Shown piece by piece: positions 8,052 to 16,423 of a stretch of 64,000 bases of DNA. Every line of letters starts with the position of its first letter. The first letter of the stretch is position 1. Source of the DNA: Cellulosilyticum sp. (lineage in GTDB: Bacteria > Bacillota > Clostridia > Lachnospirales > Cellulosilyticaceae); assembly GCA_015058045.1 (NCBI GenBank), contig SVDC01000001.1, forward strand, positions 1-64,000, read 5' to 3'. A model generated the notes under the pieces. It did no database searches and was not told the origin of the DNA. It saw only the letters and a list, made by a program, of their open reading frames with translations. The translations under genes and the position numbers were made by a program.

Positions 8052-8954
8052 ATGAATCAAAAAGTATTATTTGTTGGATTAGGATTAGGTGGATGTAGAA
8101 TAGTGAAGGAGCTAATTGAGCTTGGTTATAGTGGGATGATGATAGACTGTAGTAGCAATAATAAAAAGAGAATGAATTTAGAAGATGAAAGTCATTATTA
8201 TACAATAGGTGGATTTGGTGGAACAGGTGGATCATATAAGTTGGGAAAGGAATATATAGAGAAAGGAACATGGTGTATACAACCTACCATGAGAATGTTG
8301 AGAAGAATAGAATACATTGTAATTATAGGATGTGCTGAGAGTGGTGTTATGGGAGGGATAGAACCCCTAGTGAGAGAGATAAGAAATAGATATTATCCTG
8401 TAGCTAAATTAGGAGTATTAAGTATTTTGCCGAGTAAATATTCTTTTGAAACAATAAATGAAATTGTTAATGGGTGTCGAGAAAATATGAGATATATGAG
8501 AGCGAAATTCATAGATAATTATATGTTTTTTCAAGAGGAAGAATTATTTGATGGAATTTGCAGTAATAGAGAGATAGTAGAGTTTATGCACGGGCTTTTT
8601 AATGATGAAACAATAGTAGACAAAATAGATGATACGGCATTATGCCAATTTATTAATAATAGAGAGGGGAAAACCTTTAATGATAACAAATCATTGCTTA
8701 TAGGGGAAGAACGAGATGAAAAGATAGAGGAATTAAAAGGAATACTAAGAAATAATATAGTAGAGTATTCAAATAGTCAAATAGAGTATATTAAACAAAC
8801 ACTGATTAAGTTTGATAGCGATTTAGCTAAGAGGTTAAGGAAAATGGAAATAGATGATGATAATCAATATGGTATTTATATTAGCACAACTAATATAAAT
8901 AGCACTTTAGATACACTGAAAAAAGTATTAGGGCGAATTGGAACATCTATGTAA
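8052..8954 (+). CDS. divergent FtsZ/tubulin-like protein
   Basis: The 300-residue protein follows the order of FtsZ. It has an N-terminal VGLGLGGCRIVKEL loop like the FtsZ GVGGGG start, then FGGTGGSYKLGKEYIEKG aligning with the FtsZ GLGAGGNPEVGR region. Next come a hydrophobic strand and IGCAESGVMGGIEPLVREI in the tubulin signature (T4) position, GVLSILPSKYSFE, and a helix ending in IDNYMFFQEEELF that parallels VDTLIVIPNDKLL. DKIDDTALCQF may be the T7 region. The canonical GGGTG(S/T)G loop is degenerate. The FtsZ C-terminal tail is absent. Plasmid and phage relatives (TubZ, PhuZ) segregate or position DNA. A Rossmann protein is the alternative, since the first motif alone would fit. Confidence 0.68.
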   Translation: MNQKVLFVGLGLGGCRIVKELIELGYSGMMIDCSSNNKKRMNLEDESHYYTIGGFGGTGGSYKLGKEYIEKGTWCIQPTMRMLRRIEYIVIIGCAESGVMGGIEPLVREIRNRYYPVAKLGVLSILPSKYSFETINEIVNGCRENMRYMRAKFIDNYMFFQEEELFDGICSNREIVEFMHGLFNDETIVDKIDDTALCQFINNREGKTFNDNKSLLIGEERDEKIEELKGILRNNIVEYSNSQIEYIKQTLIKFDSDLAKRLRKMEIDDDNQYGIYISTTNINSTLDTLKKVLGRIGTSM

Positions 8955-9054
8955 TAGGATTATTAAATTCTACTGTGTATGAGTGTTGATAAATAAAGAA
9001 AGATTAATGTTTGTTTTATTAGACCATACTCCTTATATAGGAGGTGGCTTTTTT

Positions 9055-9231
9055 ATGTCAAAAAAGTTAGATGATGCCCAGTTAGAAGAACAAATGAAAC
9101 ATATACTTAAAGTGATACAATACAAGCCAATAAACTGCACAAATCACATTATGAATAGAGAAAAATGTAAGAACTGTGTTTATAATATAGGGATATGTTG
9201 CGATATGCAACTAAAATTGACAATGGATTAA
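9055..9231 (+). CDS. small Cys-rich protein
   Basis: The start at 9055 follows AGGAGGTGG; the frame is open upstream to 8983 but has no better start. The 58-residue product has four cysteines in its second half with two more nearby, grouped as C-x(5)-C-x(2)-C then CC, suggesting metal binding. No family recognised. It lies about 100 bases after the FtsZ-like gene and may be co-transcribed with it. Confidence 0.6.
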   Translation: MSKKLDDAQLEEQMKHILKVIQYKPINCTNHIMNREKCKNCVYNIGICCDMQLKLTMD

Positions 9232-9742
9232 TTATATTGAGTAAAAATAAGTAGCATAATAAGGCTGCTTATTTTTTTGTTGAATAAAATTATGATTTCA
9301 TTATAGATAGATTAGCATATGTTAAGTTATATAGAAGTTATAAGATAAGCATGGGAAGAATATAGATGTAAGTTGGAAATTGGAAATAGCTATTATGTAT
9401 GTAGGTTGTAGTAGAAAATTAATGTAAAATTAGTAAAATGATCGAGTGAGTGAGATACATATTTATTTGAAAGTAGTGGCATTAAAAAAGCTGTGGATCG
9501 GATTAAGAAAAATAATTAAATTGTAGTGTGAAAAAATTATGTGGTATTTAGAGTGAATAAGATACTTTGATATAATAAGTTAACGGTGAAGAAGGTGTCG
9601 AAGAAAGTCGAATATTTTTTGTTGGTATATATGAGTTGAGATAGTACAATTGAAGTAATGTTACCATTAGACTGTGTAATAGTAGAATTTTGATTGATTT
9701 TAATGTCATAATATACAAATAAAGTGCATAAGGGGTGGATAT
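9232..9742. other. 511-base gene-free stretch before the defence operon
   Basis: It starts with a terminator at 9245-9278. The rest is AT-rich with no supported frame or strong repeat. Promoter elements for the operon are probably within the last 150 bases (TTGATT near 9690, several TAATAT-like boxes), but I cannot assign one with certainty. Confidence 0.5.
9245..9278 (+). terminator. terminator after the FtsZ-like/Cys-rich genes
   Basis: Eleven-base arms (9245-9255 and 9264-9274, one G-U pair) are followed by a T-run. Confidence 0.8.
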
Positions 9743-10849
9743 ATGTTGATGAATATTAGAGTAATTCCTGCCTCTCCAGGGGATTCAATATTAATATCGT
9801 ATGCGTATAAGGGAAGCAAGAAAAATATACTTATTGATGGAGGAATTGGTGAAACCTATTATGGTTACTTAAGTGATATTTTACATGAAATAAAAAATTC
9901 AGGAGAGTATATTGATTTATTGATAGTTACACATGTTGATTACGATCATATTGAAGGAATTTGCAGATGGTTTGAAGATGAAGAATGTGATAAGGATATT
10001 ATAAAGCAAGTATGGTTTAATTCTGGGGAAGTAATTAGTGAATATTTTAATAGTCATATATCAGAAGAACTTCAAATTAAGCTTCTTAATATGAAAGATA
10101 CTAAGCAAAGTGTGAGTCAAGGAATTACTTTGGAGAAAAAATTGAATGAATTAGGATGCTGGGAGAAAAATATAATTAGTGCGGGTAAAGTTTATAATGA
10201 GTTACCAGGAATAAAAATAACAGTATTATCACCTGGTATAAAACGATTAGAAAAGTTGAATAAGAAATGGGAAGTAGAGGTGGATAATAGTACAGAAATG
10301 GGAGTTCAAGTGGACTATAATAAACCTATAAAAGAATTGTTAAAAAACAAATTTGTACAAGATACATCTATAGCAAATGGAAGTAGTATTGCTATCTTAC
10401 TTCAATATGAAACAAATGGAAATGATGCCGTTAAATTAGAAAAACAATATAAGAATATCATTTTAGCTGCAGATGCATTTCCGTCAGAGATTATAAAAAC
10501 ATTAAAAGAAATAGGATATTGCAAAGAAAAGAAGCTTTCCTTAGAACTATTAAAGGTATCACATCATGGAAGTAAGGCTAATACGAATAAAAAGTTTCTT
10601 GAGATTATCAAGTGTGATAATTTTATAATCAGTTCAGATGCTTCAACTCATGGATTACCTAATAAAGAATGTTTAGCTCGAATTATTGATTCCTCAAATA
10701 AAACAACTAATCTGTATTTTAATTATAATTATGTGAAACAGAAAAGAATTTTTTCTGAAGATGATTATAAAGAATATAAGTTTAAGTGTTATGAAATGGA
10801 AGAGGGAAAGCCGTATCCTATAAATAAGGAAGTGGTACTTTGGATATAG
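9743..10849 (+). CDS. MBL-fold metallohydrolase, first gene of ABC-3C/Lamassu-like operon
   Basis: The 368-residue protein is a metallo-beta-lactamase-fold hydrolase of the ComEC-like type. H64, D66, D68 and H69 lie in THVDYDHIEG, and a second metal-binding block VSHHGSKANT lies at about 272-281, with a DAFPSE Asp between them. Homologues of this fold are nucleases or other hydrolases and need two metal ions. It begins a four-gene set in which every junction overlaps or is only a few bases long. MBL hydrolases paired with trypsin-like proteases are known effectors in Avs1 and in Lamassu hydrolase-protease systems. DNA or RNA cleavage is the inferred activity. An ATG at 9749 is an alternative start. 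Confidence 0.85.
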   Translation: MLMNIRVIPASPGDSILISYAYKGSKKNILIDGGIGETYYGYLSDILHEIKNSGEYIDLLIVTHVDYDHIEGICRWFEDEECDKDIIKQVWFNSGEVISEYFNSHISEELQIKLLNMKDTKQSVSQGITLEKKLNELGCWEKNIISAGKVYNELPGIKITVLSPGIKRLEKLNKKWEVEVDNSTEMGVQVDYNKPIKELLKNKFVQDTSIANGSSIAILLQYETNGNDAVKLEKQYKNIILAADAFPSEIIKTLKEIGYCKEKKLSLELLKVSHHGSKANTNKKFLEIIKCDNFIISSDASTHGLPNKECLARIIDSSNKTTNLYFNYNYVKQKRIFSEDDYKEYKFKCYEMEEGKPYPINKEVVLWI

Positions 10850-12168
10850 ATGTTGCATTAAGAAAAATAGCAGTGAAGATAGAGTGTAAAACAGTAAAGG
10901 GAACTGGCTTTTTAATACAACCGGCAACTAATGAGTATACATATGTTATTACAGCTAGACATTGTTTGAAAGGTAAAAGAGAATCAGAACAAGAGTATGA
11001 AGATAGTGATATTATTATTAAAAGAGGAAATATAAATGCTACTACTCCGACAATAACAGTGTTAAAAAGTTACTTGCATAAGGATGAAAATATTGATGTA
11101 GCGATTATTTGTGTTGAATATATTCAGGATGTACCTGAAGTATATATTGATAAACCTAAATTTAATGATGAGTGTTGGATATATGGATACCCAGACATTT
11201 TAGAGACAGATAGGGTAACGAATAATCATGATATAGTATATGCAAATATATGTGATACAGGAATAAGTGACAATATTGTAGAAATAAAGGTAAAAGAAAG
11301 ACAGGAAACTACAGGATCAAGAACAGCTATAAATATACAGGGTTTTTCTGGCTCAGCTATATTTGGAGCCGATTCTAATGCGATAAAGATATATGGGGTT
11401 TTTACAGATTTAAAGTTAGCTAATACACCACATAATACCTATTGTGGATTTAGTAATATACGTATAAAAGAGGTAACAGAACAATATGATATTGCTGGGT
11501 TAGTTCATTATAAATTAACTACATTTGAAAATTATTTAGATCAAGCATTTACCAAGTATCCAGATTCAGTACAAGCAATTTTTAAGAAAAAGTTCATAGA
11601 GAATATATATATTACTCCTAAAGATGTAGTTGATGTAATGGATAATAAGTTGGTAGTGCCGTATGGAGATGTATGCTATTTATCAGATGAGCTATGGATA
11701 GGATGGACTAAGTTTATTATTATTTTATATGTTTCAGGAATTGACCTTACGGACATAAGTAACATAAGATATATATCAACTTTTTTAGAGAGTAGAATTA
11801 AATTTTTTCATTCGGCAAGTTATAGTAGATCAGAAGATATAATATGTGGAATATTTAAAAATAGAGATGTTTTAGATGATATGTGTGATAACGATATTGT
11901 CATGATGAATACAAATGAAACACCATATGAAAAGTTTTTGAATAAGGAAAGGATAAAGAATATTGTAAGGAAAATAAATGATAGTGATAAGTATTGTAAT
12001 GGAATTGACATTACACAACCAGACTATAGCAGGAATATTTCGGGAATACATATAGAGCTATTTGGAGAAAAATTCTATAGCGAAATAGATAGTGAAATAA
12101 ATTTTTTTACTGTAGAAAGAGAAATTAAACAGATTGTGTTAGGAGTGTTAGAAGATGCTGCTAAATAG
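10840..12168 (+). CDS. trypsin-like serine protease with C-terminal system domain
   Basis: The start is TTG at 10840, ten bases inside the preceding gene and just after AAGGAAGT, so translation is probably coupled. The N-terminal 220 residues are a trypsin-like protease with H41 (TARHC), D86 (NIDVAI) and S170 (GFSGSAIF). There is no signal peptide, so it acts in the cytoplasm. The remaining 220 residues have no known fold that I can see. In ABC three-component systems, effectors carry a C-terminal domain that docks on the middle component, and this region may do that. It may cut a host protein, or the neighbouring hydrolase, on activation. Confidence 0.85.
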   Translation: MDIDVALRKIAVKIECKTVKGTGFLIQPATNEYTYVITARHCLKGKRESEQEYEDSDIIIKRGNINATTPTITVLKSYLHKDENIDVAIICVEYIQDVPEVYIDKPKFNDECWIYGYPDILETDRVTNNHDIVYANICDTGISDNIVEIKVKERQETTGSRTAINIQGFSGSAIFGADSNAIKIYGVFTDLKLANTPHNTYCGFSNIRIKEVTEQYDIAGLVHYKLTTFENYLDQAFTKYPDSVQAIFKKKFIENIYITPKDVVDVMDNKLVVPYGDVCYLSDELWIGWTKFIIILYVSGIDLTDISNIRYISTFLESRIKFFHSASYSRSEDIICGIFKNRDVLDDMCDNDIVMMNTNETPYEKFLNKERIKNIVRKINDSDKYCNGIDITQPDYSRNISGIHIELFGEKFYSEIDSEINFFTVEREIKQIVLGVLEDAAK

Positions 12169-12712
12169 GAGTGAACTAATAGATAAATATAATATAGGTA
12201 AGGACATCTCAGAGGAATGTGAATTGAATTGTTGGTTAAAAGAAGAAGCGGATAAGAGTTTCAATATTTATATTTTTTCTATGCAATTGCAAAGTAATAA
12301 TATGCTTAACAAAAATTGGAATAGATTTATTAATAATATATCTGTACATTTTCAAAGTGGGTTGAGCAAGAATATTGAAAGATGGAATATATATACGGTA
12401 TTTTTTGTAAATGAGAAGATAAATAGTGAATTAAAATATAAGATTGAGCAGGATAAGTTTTCAACGCGTAAGCTAGTTTTTGATAATCATAGACAAGGTG
12501 ATAATATATTTGATTTATCAATAGAAGAAAGAAATACTAAAATTGAAGAGATAATATGTAGTAAGCTATTTGATATTAAAATTGCTGAAGGGAATAGAAT
12601 GATAGGAGAAAATTTTGTTCAGACTATCAAAGTTATTTCGCCATTATATGGTGAAATAGTAGATAAGGAAATTAATAGGATAGATAAATTGAAAGCATTT
12701 TATGAGGAGTGA
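12155..12712 (+). CDS. small middle component (ABC-3C MC / LmuC-like)
   Basis: The 185-residue protein starts 14 bases inside the protease gene. It has no catalytic motif. Aromatic- and Asn/Lys-rich segments such as IYIFSMQLQSNNMLNKNW fit the small, poorly conserved middle component encoded between effector and ATPase genes in ABC-3C/Lamassu operons. That assignment rests mainly on gene order, size and the four-gene context. It would bridge the effector and the SMC-like ATPase. Confidence 0.65.
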   Translation: MLLNRSELIDKYNIGKDISEECELNCWLKEEADKSFNIYIFSMQLQSNNMLNKNWNRFINNISVHFQSGLSKNIERWNIYTVFFVNEKINSELKYKIEQDKFSTRKLVFDNHRQGDNIFDLSIEERNTKIEEIICSKLFDIKIAEGNRMIGENFVQTIKVISPLYGEIVDKEINRIDKLKAFYEE

Positions 12713-12716
12713 TTAG

Positions 12717-15700
12717 ATGCATAAGTTTAAGAGGGTCGAGATAGAAGCATTTAGAGTTTATAATGAACGTCAAATATTTGATTTTACATATAAAAATGAT
12801 GTAGCAAATTTTGTAGTAATCTATGGACCAAATGGATTTGGAAAGACTTCGTTTAATGATGCAATCGAGTGGGGAATTACAGGGGAAATAGCTAGAATAA
12901 GTAATAATAAAGTAATTTTAGATACAGCAGAGTATGAAAAAGGAGAAATTTTAAAAAATCGTGAAAGTAAAAGAGAAGTAGGTGAAGTTTTATTTGTAGC
13001 AGAGGATGAAAGTAAATGGTACAGAGTTACTACAAAGATAGATGGTAGAACAAAAAAAGATTATCAACGGGGTAGTGAAAGTAAACAAGGGGAAGCATTC
13101 AAAAAAATGGATGCAAAATTCGGTATTAGAAATATATTAGCACATGAGCAAATAGATTCTTTCTTAAAGGCAACAACCCCGGAAAAAAGGTACCAAGAAT
13201 TAATTCCCTTTTGGGATGAAGAAAATACATCAAAAATATATGTAAATATTTGTAATGATGCTAAAGAAATAGCTAAGGAATATAAAAAACTGCACGATGC
13301 TAAAAAGACACTGGAGCAAGAGCTCTCTCTTATTAGTTTTGAATATACTCAGATTTTAGATATTAATGGATTGATAAGAGAAATAAATTCTGGATACAAT
13401 ACTAATTTAATTGAATTTAAAAATGAGATTGATGAAGAGCAATCTGGAGAGTTTATAAGAAAATTAATCCAAATAAGAACAGAAAGTGATGCCAAAGAAA
13501 AAAGCTTGATAGGTCAATCTAACATTATTCAAATACTATTGAGTGATTATAATGCATATCAACATAATACGAAACAATTACAAGTAGAGAAAAATAAATT
13601 AGAAGATAATATTAAAAAATTAGCTCAGTATACACTTCTAGAAGATTTAAAAAAAGAAGTTGAGAATGAAGAGAATAGAAAAAAAAAGCAAGAATATAAA
13701 AAAGCTAAGTATAACAAATTAGTTACTAATTATAATGAATATAAGAACATTAAATCTAATGTAGTTCAAAACAGAAGACTAATTAATGAAAAAAACATAA
13801 ATTTAGAGAATGAAAAGCATAAATTAAAGATGGTAAAAATTGAAATGTTAAGCAATCGAGAACTTATTGAAGAAAATGAGATTCAGCTAAAGAATATTGT
13901 TACATTAAAAACTAATATAGAGAATAGTATTAACCAATATAAGATATTAAACAAAAAGTCAATCTATTATATGGAGAGATTAAATAAGATAGATTATATT
14001 ATTTCGGTTAGAAATAGTCGTATTTTACAACTACAAAAACAACAAAAGTTAATTGAGGATTATATAACAAAAGATAGAAATATTTTATTTGAAACGGAAA
14101 ATGTAAATGAGCAAACTCATCAATTATTAAAAGAAAGTATAGAGATATATAGAAAAATTAAATTATTTAATAATAATTTACAAGATAAAGAGAATGAATA
14201 TTTTAAGGCTGGTGAATTATGTGAAGATTTGAATAAGATTGTAAAGATAGGGGAGAGGTATGTAGGAGATACAAAGGAATCAGTGTGTCCGTTGTGCAAA
14301 AGTAAATTTGCAAGTTATGAATATTTATTGGAAAAAATTCAATCTAACTTTAATTCTATGATTAAGATTGATGAGTTAAAGGTGCAAATAGAGCAAATTA
14401 AGGGTGAAAAAGAAAAGTTGACAGAACAATTAGATATAAAGTATGAGAATTTTATTTTAGGTATGAAAAAAACACTGAACAAGTTATCGGTGGATGTTAA
14501 ATTACTGGAACACAAAAATGCAATGGCTGTAGTTTTAAAAAATACTTTTAATAGCAATTTGTCTTTTATATCATCACAGTTCCTCCTTATAAAGGAACAA
14601 TTTTATAAAGAAGAATTATATGATTTATTAATAGCTAATGACTATAATGGAATAAGAGAAAAACTATTAGAAAAGGAAAGTAATATTAATAAAAATAAAT
14701 CTAAATTAGAAGAAGAAAGAATAAGATTAAAGGAGTTGGAGCAACAAAGTAATAAAAATGTATTAATGCAAAATAATGATATAGAAAAATTGAATTTAGA
14801 GATAAATAGTCTAATTAATACTGAAATTTATATTGAGTATTTAGATATATTGAGAGAATTGCAAGAAGATGATGATGTTGAAATAATTAAGGCATCTGAG
14901 GTGGCTATAACGGAAGAATATAATAAAATAAATATACATTTAAATGAGCTTTTAGAACGTAAAAGTCAACTTGAAGACAGCTGTAAATTATTTAATAGAG
15001 ATGAATTAGTAAAAGAAAAGATTAATTTAGAGCAAGAAATAAAAGAAAAGAGTGGAGAAATAAAAGAATATATTAGTAAATATCATCAAGTAATCAATAA
15101 AAAAGATGAAGAAGCAATTACTAGTGAAAAACTAGATGAAGAAGCAATTACTAGTGAAAAACTAGATGAATTAAAGAAAGAAAATATTGTTAATTTGAAC
15201 AGTATCAGAAACCTAATAAAAAAATTAGAGCAACTATTAAGATATAAAGAGGTTATTGATAATAATATAATGATGTGTAAAAAGAAACAAGAATTGATGC
15301 AAGTAATAAAAAGTATTGATATAGTACAAAAAGTTTATCATGACTTGCAGAGTATTAAATCTTATTCAAGTCAATATATACAAAATAAAATAAACGAAGT
15401 ATTTAATTCTAATATGATAAATTATATTTATAGTAGAATTGAACCACATCCGCAATTAACAGAAATTAGTTTCCATCCGGATTTTTCTGGTGACAAACCC
15501 CAAATCCATATATATACCAAAGGTGATAATGTAGATAAACAAGCTCCAGTACTATTTCTTAGTTCAGCTCAGTTAAATATATTGTCGTTGAGTATTTTTT
15601 ATGCTAGAGCATTACAAAATACAGATACTCAGTTTAAAACTATTTTTATGGATGATCCTGTAGAACATTTTGATGATATGAATATTTTATCTTTTATAGA

Positions 15701-15854
15701 TTTGATTAGATCAATTATTGTTCAACTTGATACCCAAATTATTATGTCTACACATGATGAAAGATTATATAATTTATTAAAAAGAAAATTAGATCCACAA
15801 TATTATAAATCTAAATTTATAGAACTAGAATCATATGGAAAGATAAAACGATAG
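12717..15854 (+). CDS. Rad50/SMC-like ATPase (LmuB-like) with zinc hook
   Basis: The 1045-residue protein has a Rad50/SMC architecture. The N-terminal ATPase half has Walker A GPNGFGKT at 37-44. Long coiled coils run on both sides of a CPLC zinc hook at 524-527. The C-terminal half has an SSAQLN signature-like loop, Walker B FMDDP with D979-D980, and a MSTHDE H-loop. It starts 4 bases after the preceding stop. Such ATPases are the sensors of ABC-3C and Lamassu/DdmABC systems, where they recognise foreign or damaged DNA and license the effector. A perfect 30-base tandem duplication adds a 10-residue repeat in the second coil (15105-15164). The gene is intact. Confidence 0.92.
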   Translation: MHKFKRVEIEAFRVYNERQIFDFTYKNDVANFVVIYGPNGFGKTSFNDAIEWGITGEIARISNNKVILDTAEYEKGEILKNRESKREVGEVLFVAEDESKWYRVTTKIDGRTKKDYQRGSESKQGEAFKKMDAKFGIRNILAHEQIDSFLKATTPEKRYQELIPFWDEENTSKIYVNICNDAKEIAKEYKKLHDAKKTLEQELSLISFEYTQILDINGLIREINSGYNTNLIEFKNEIDEEQSGEFIRKLIQIRTESDAKEKSLIGQSNIIQILLSDYNAYQHNTKQLQVEKNKLEDNIKKLAQYTLLEDLKKEVENEENRKKKQEYKKAKYNKLVTNYNEYKNIKSNVVQNRRLINEKNINLENEKHKLKMVKIEMLSNRELIEENEIQLKNIVTLKTNIENSINQYKILNKKSIYYMERLNKIDYIISVRNSRILQLQKQQKLIEDYITKDRNILFETENVNEQTHQLLKESIEIYRKIKLFNNNLQDKENEYFKAGELCEDLNKIVKIGERYVGDTKESVCPLCKSKFASYEYLLEKIQSNFNSMIKIDELKVQIEQIKGEKEKLTEQLDIKYENFILGMKKTLNKLSVDVKLLEHKNAMAVVLKNTFNSNLSFISSQFLLIKEQFYKEELYDLLIANDYNGIREKLLEKESNINKNKSKLEEERIRLKELEQQSNKNVLMQNNDIEKLNLEINSLINTEIYIEYLDILRELQEDDDVEIIKASEVAITEEYNKINIHLNELLERKSQLEDSCKLFNRDELVKEKINLEQEIKEKSGEIKEYISKYHQVINKKDEEAITSEKLDEEAITSEKLDELKKENIVNLNSIRNLIKKLEQLLRYKEVIDNNIMMCKKKQELMQVIKSIDIVQKVYHDLQSIKSYSSQYIQNKINEVFNSNMINYIYSRIEPHPQLTEISFHPDFSGDKPQIHIYTKGDNVDKQAPVLFLSSAQLNILSLSIFYARALQNTDTQFKTIFMDDPVEHFDDMNILSFIDLIRSIIVQLDTQIIMSTHDERLYNLLKRKLDPQYYKSKFIELESYGKIKR
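15105..15164 (+). repeat. perfect 30-bp tandem duplication in the ATPase gene
   Basis: 15105-15134 and 15135-15164 are identical, and six more bases of the unit follow. The unit encodes DEEAITSEKL, so the coiled coil gains ten residues without a frameshift. The identity shows that the duplication is recent. Confidence 0.9.
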
Positions 15855-15955
15855 GTAAAACATAGTCAAGTATACTTAATTGAATATTATTTTTGAATAA
15901 AAAGAGTATGTCATGTACAAAAGGATATAGATATTAGAGGAAATCTAATTAAAAT

Positions 15956-15999
15956 TTGCCGGCGAATTTGACGGCGAAAAACTTATAAATCACCGTAAA
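15956..15999. promoter_or_regulatory. right arm-type integrase sites
   Basis: Motifs related to the left-end TTTACGGCGAA occur at 15956-15966 and 15968-15978 in the same orientation, and as the complement at about 15990-15999. They lie about 100 bases inside the right att core. Confidence 0.6.
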
Positions 16000-16031
16000 T
16001 AATAAAAAATAAGAAATAATGGAAAAACAAA

Positions 16032-16058
16032 AAGAGGACTTTAATAGTCCTCTTTTTT
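16032..16058. terminator. terminator at the right end of the island
   Basis: Nine-base arms at 16032-16040 and 16046-16054 with a five-base loop are flanked by an A-run and a T-run, so it can stop transcription from both sides: the defence operon (+) and the tRNA (-). Confidence 0.85.
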
Positions 16059-16089
16059 ATGATATTCAAGCTTTATAAGCCTTTTCTAG

Positions 16090-16136
16090 AAAGCTGTTAA
16101 CGGGAATCGAACCCGTGGCCTCCGCCTTACCAAGGC
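16090..16136. repeat. attR: direct repeat inside the intact tRNA-Thr gene
   Basis: Identical over 47 bases to 34-80. Here the repeat runs on into the 5' half of the tRNA, so the element restores a functional tRNA at its right junction. This defines the element as 34-16136. Confidence 0.92.
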
Positions 16137-16164
16137 GACGCTCTACCGACTGAGCCATAACAGC
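16092..16164 (-). tRNA. tRNA-Thr (anticodon GGT)
   Basis: Read on the complement, the 73-base gene folds as a full cloverleaf. The acceptor stem is GCTGTTA paired with TAACAGC, the D arm contains GGCTCAGTCGGTAGAGC, and the TTGGTAA loop carries the GGT anticodon (Thr, ACC/ACT). The T arm contains GGTTCGATTCC. CCA is not encoded. The 3' half is the island's integration target. Confidence 0.95.
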
Positions 16165-16306
16165 TGATTCATTACGAATGCTCTATTATAATATCATGGA
16201 GGCTGACGCTTGTCAACATTTACCTCTAAAAAATTAATAGTGTAATTAAGGTTTAAAAATAAATAATTCATTTAAAAATATTAGAAAATAAAAACAATAA
16301 AAAATA

Positions 16307-16335
16307 TTGAAAAAATAATATATTATGGTTATAAT
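16307..16335 (+). promoter_or_regulatory. promoter of the agr-like operon
   Basis: TTGAAA at 16307-16312 and TATAAT at 16330-16335 have a 17-base spacer and lie about 90 bases before the kinase start. The rest of the gap from the tRNA is AT-rich. Confidence 0.6.
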
Positions 16336-16423
16336 ATAAAAAGAAAGAGGTAATTCATCAAATTTTGTGGAAGCTTATTAAAATGGGCACATCATAGAAA
16401 TAGAGTAAAGAGGTGATGCCTGA

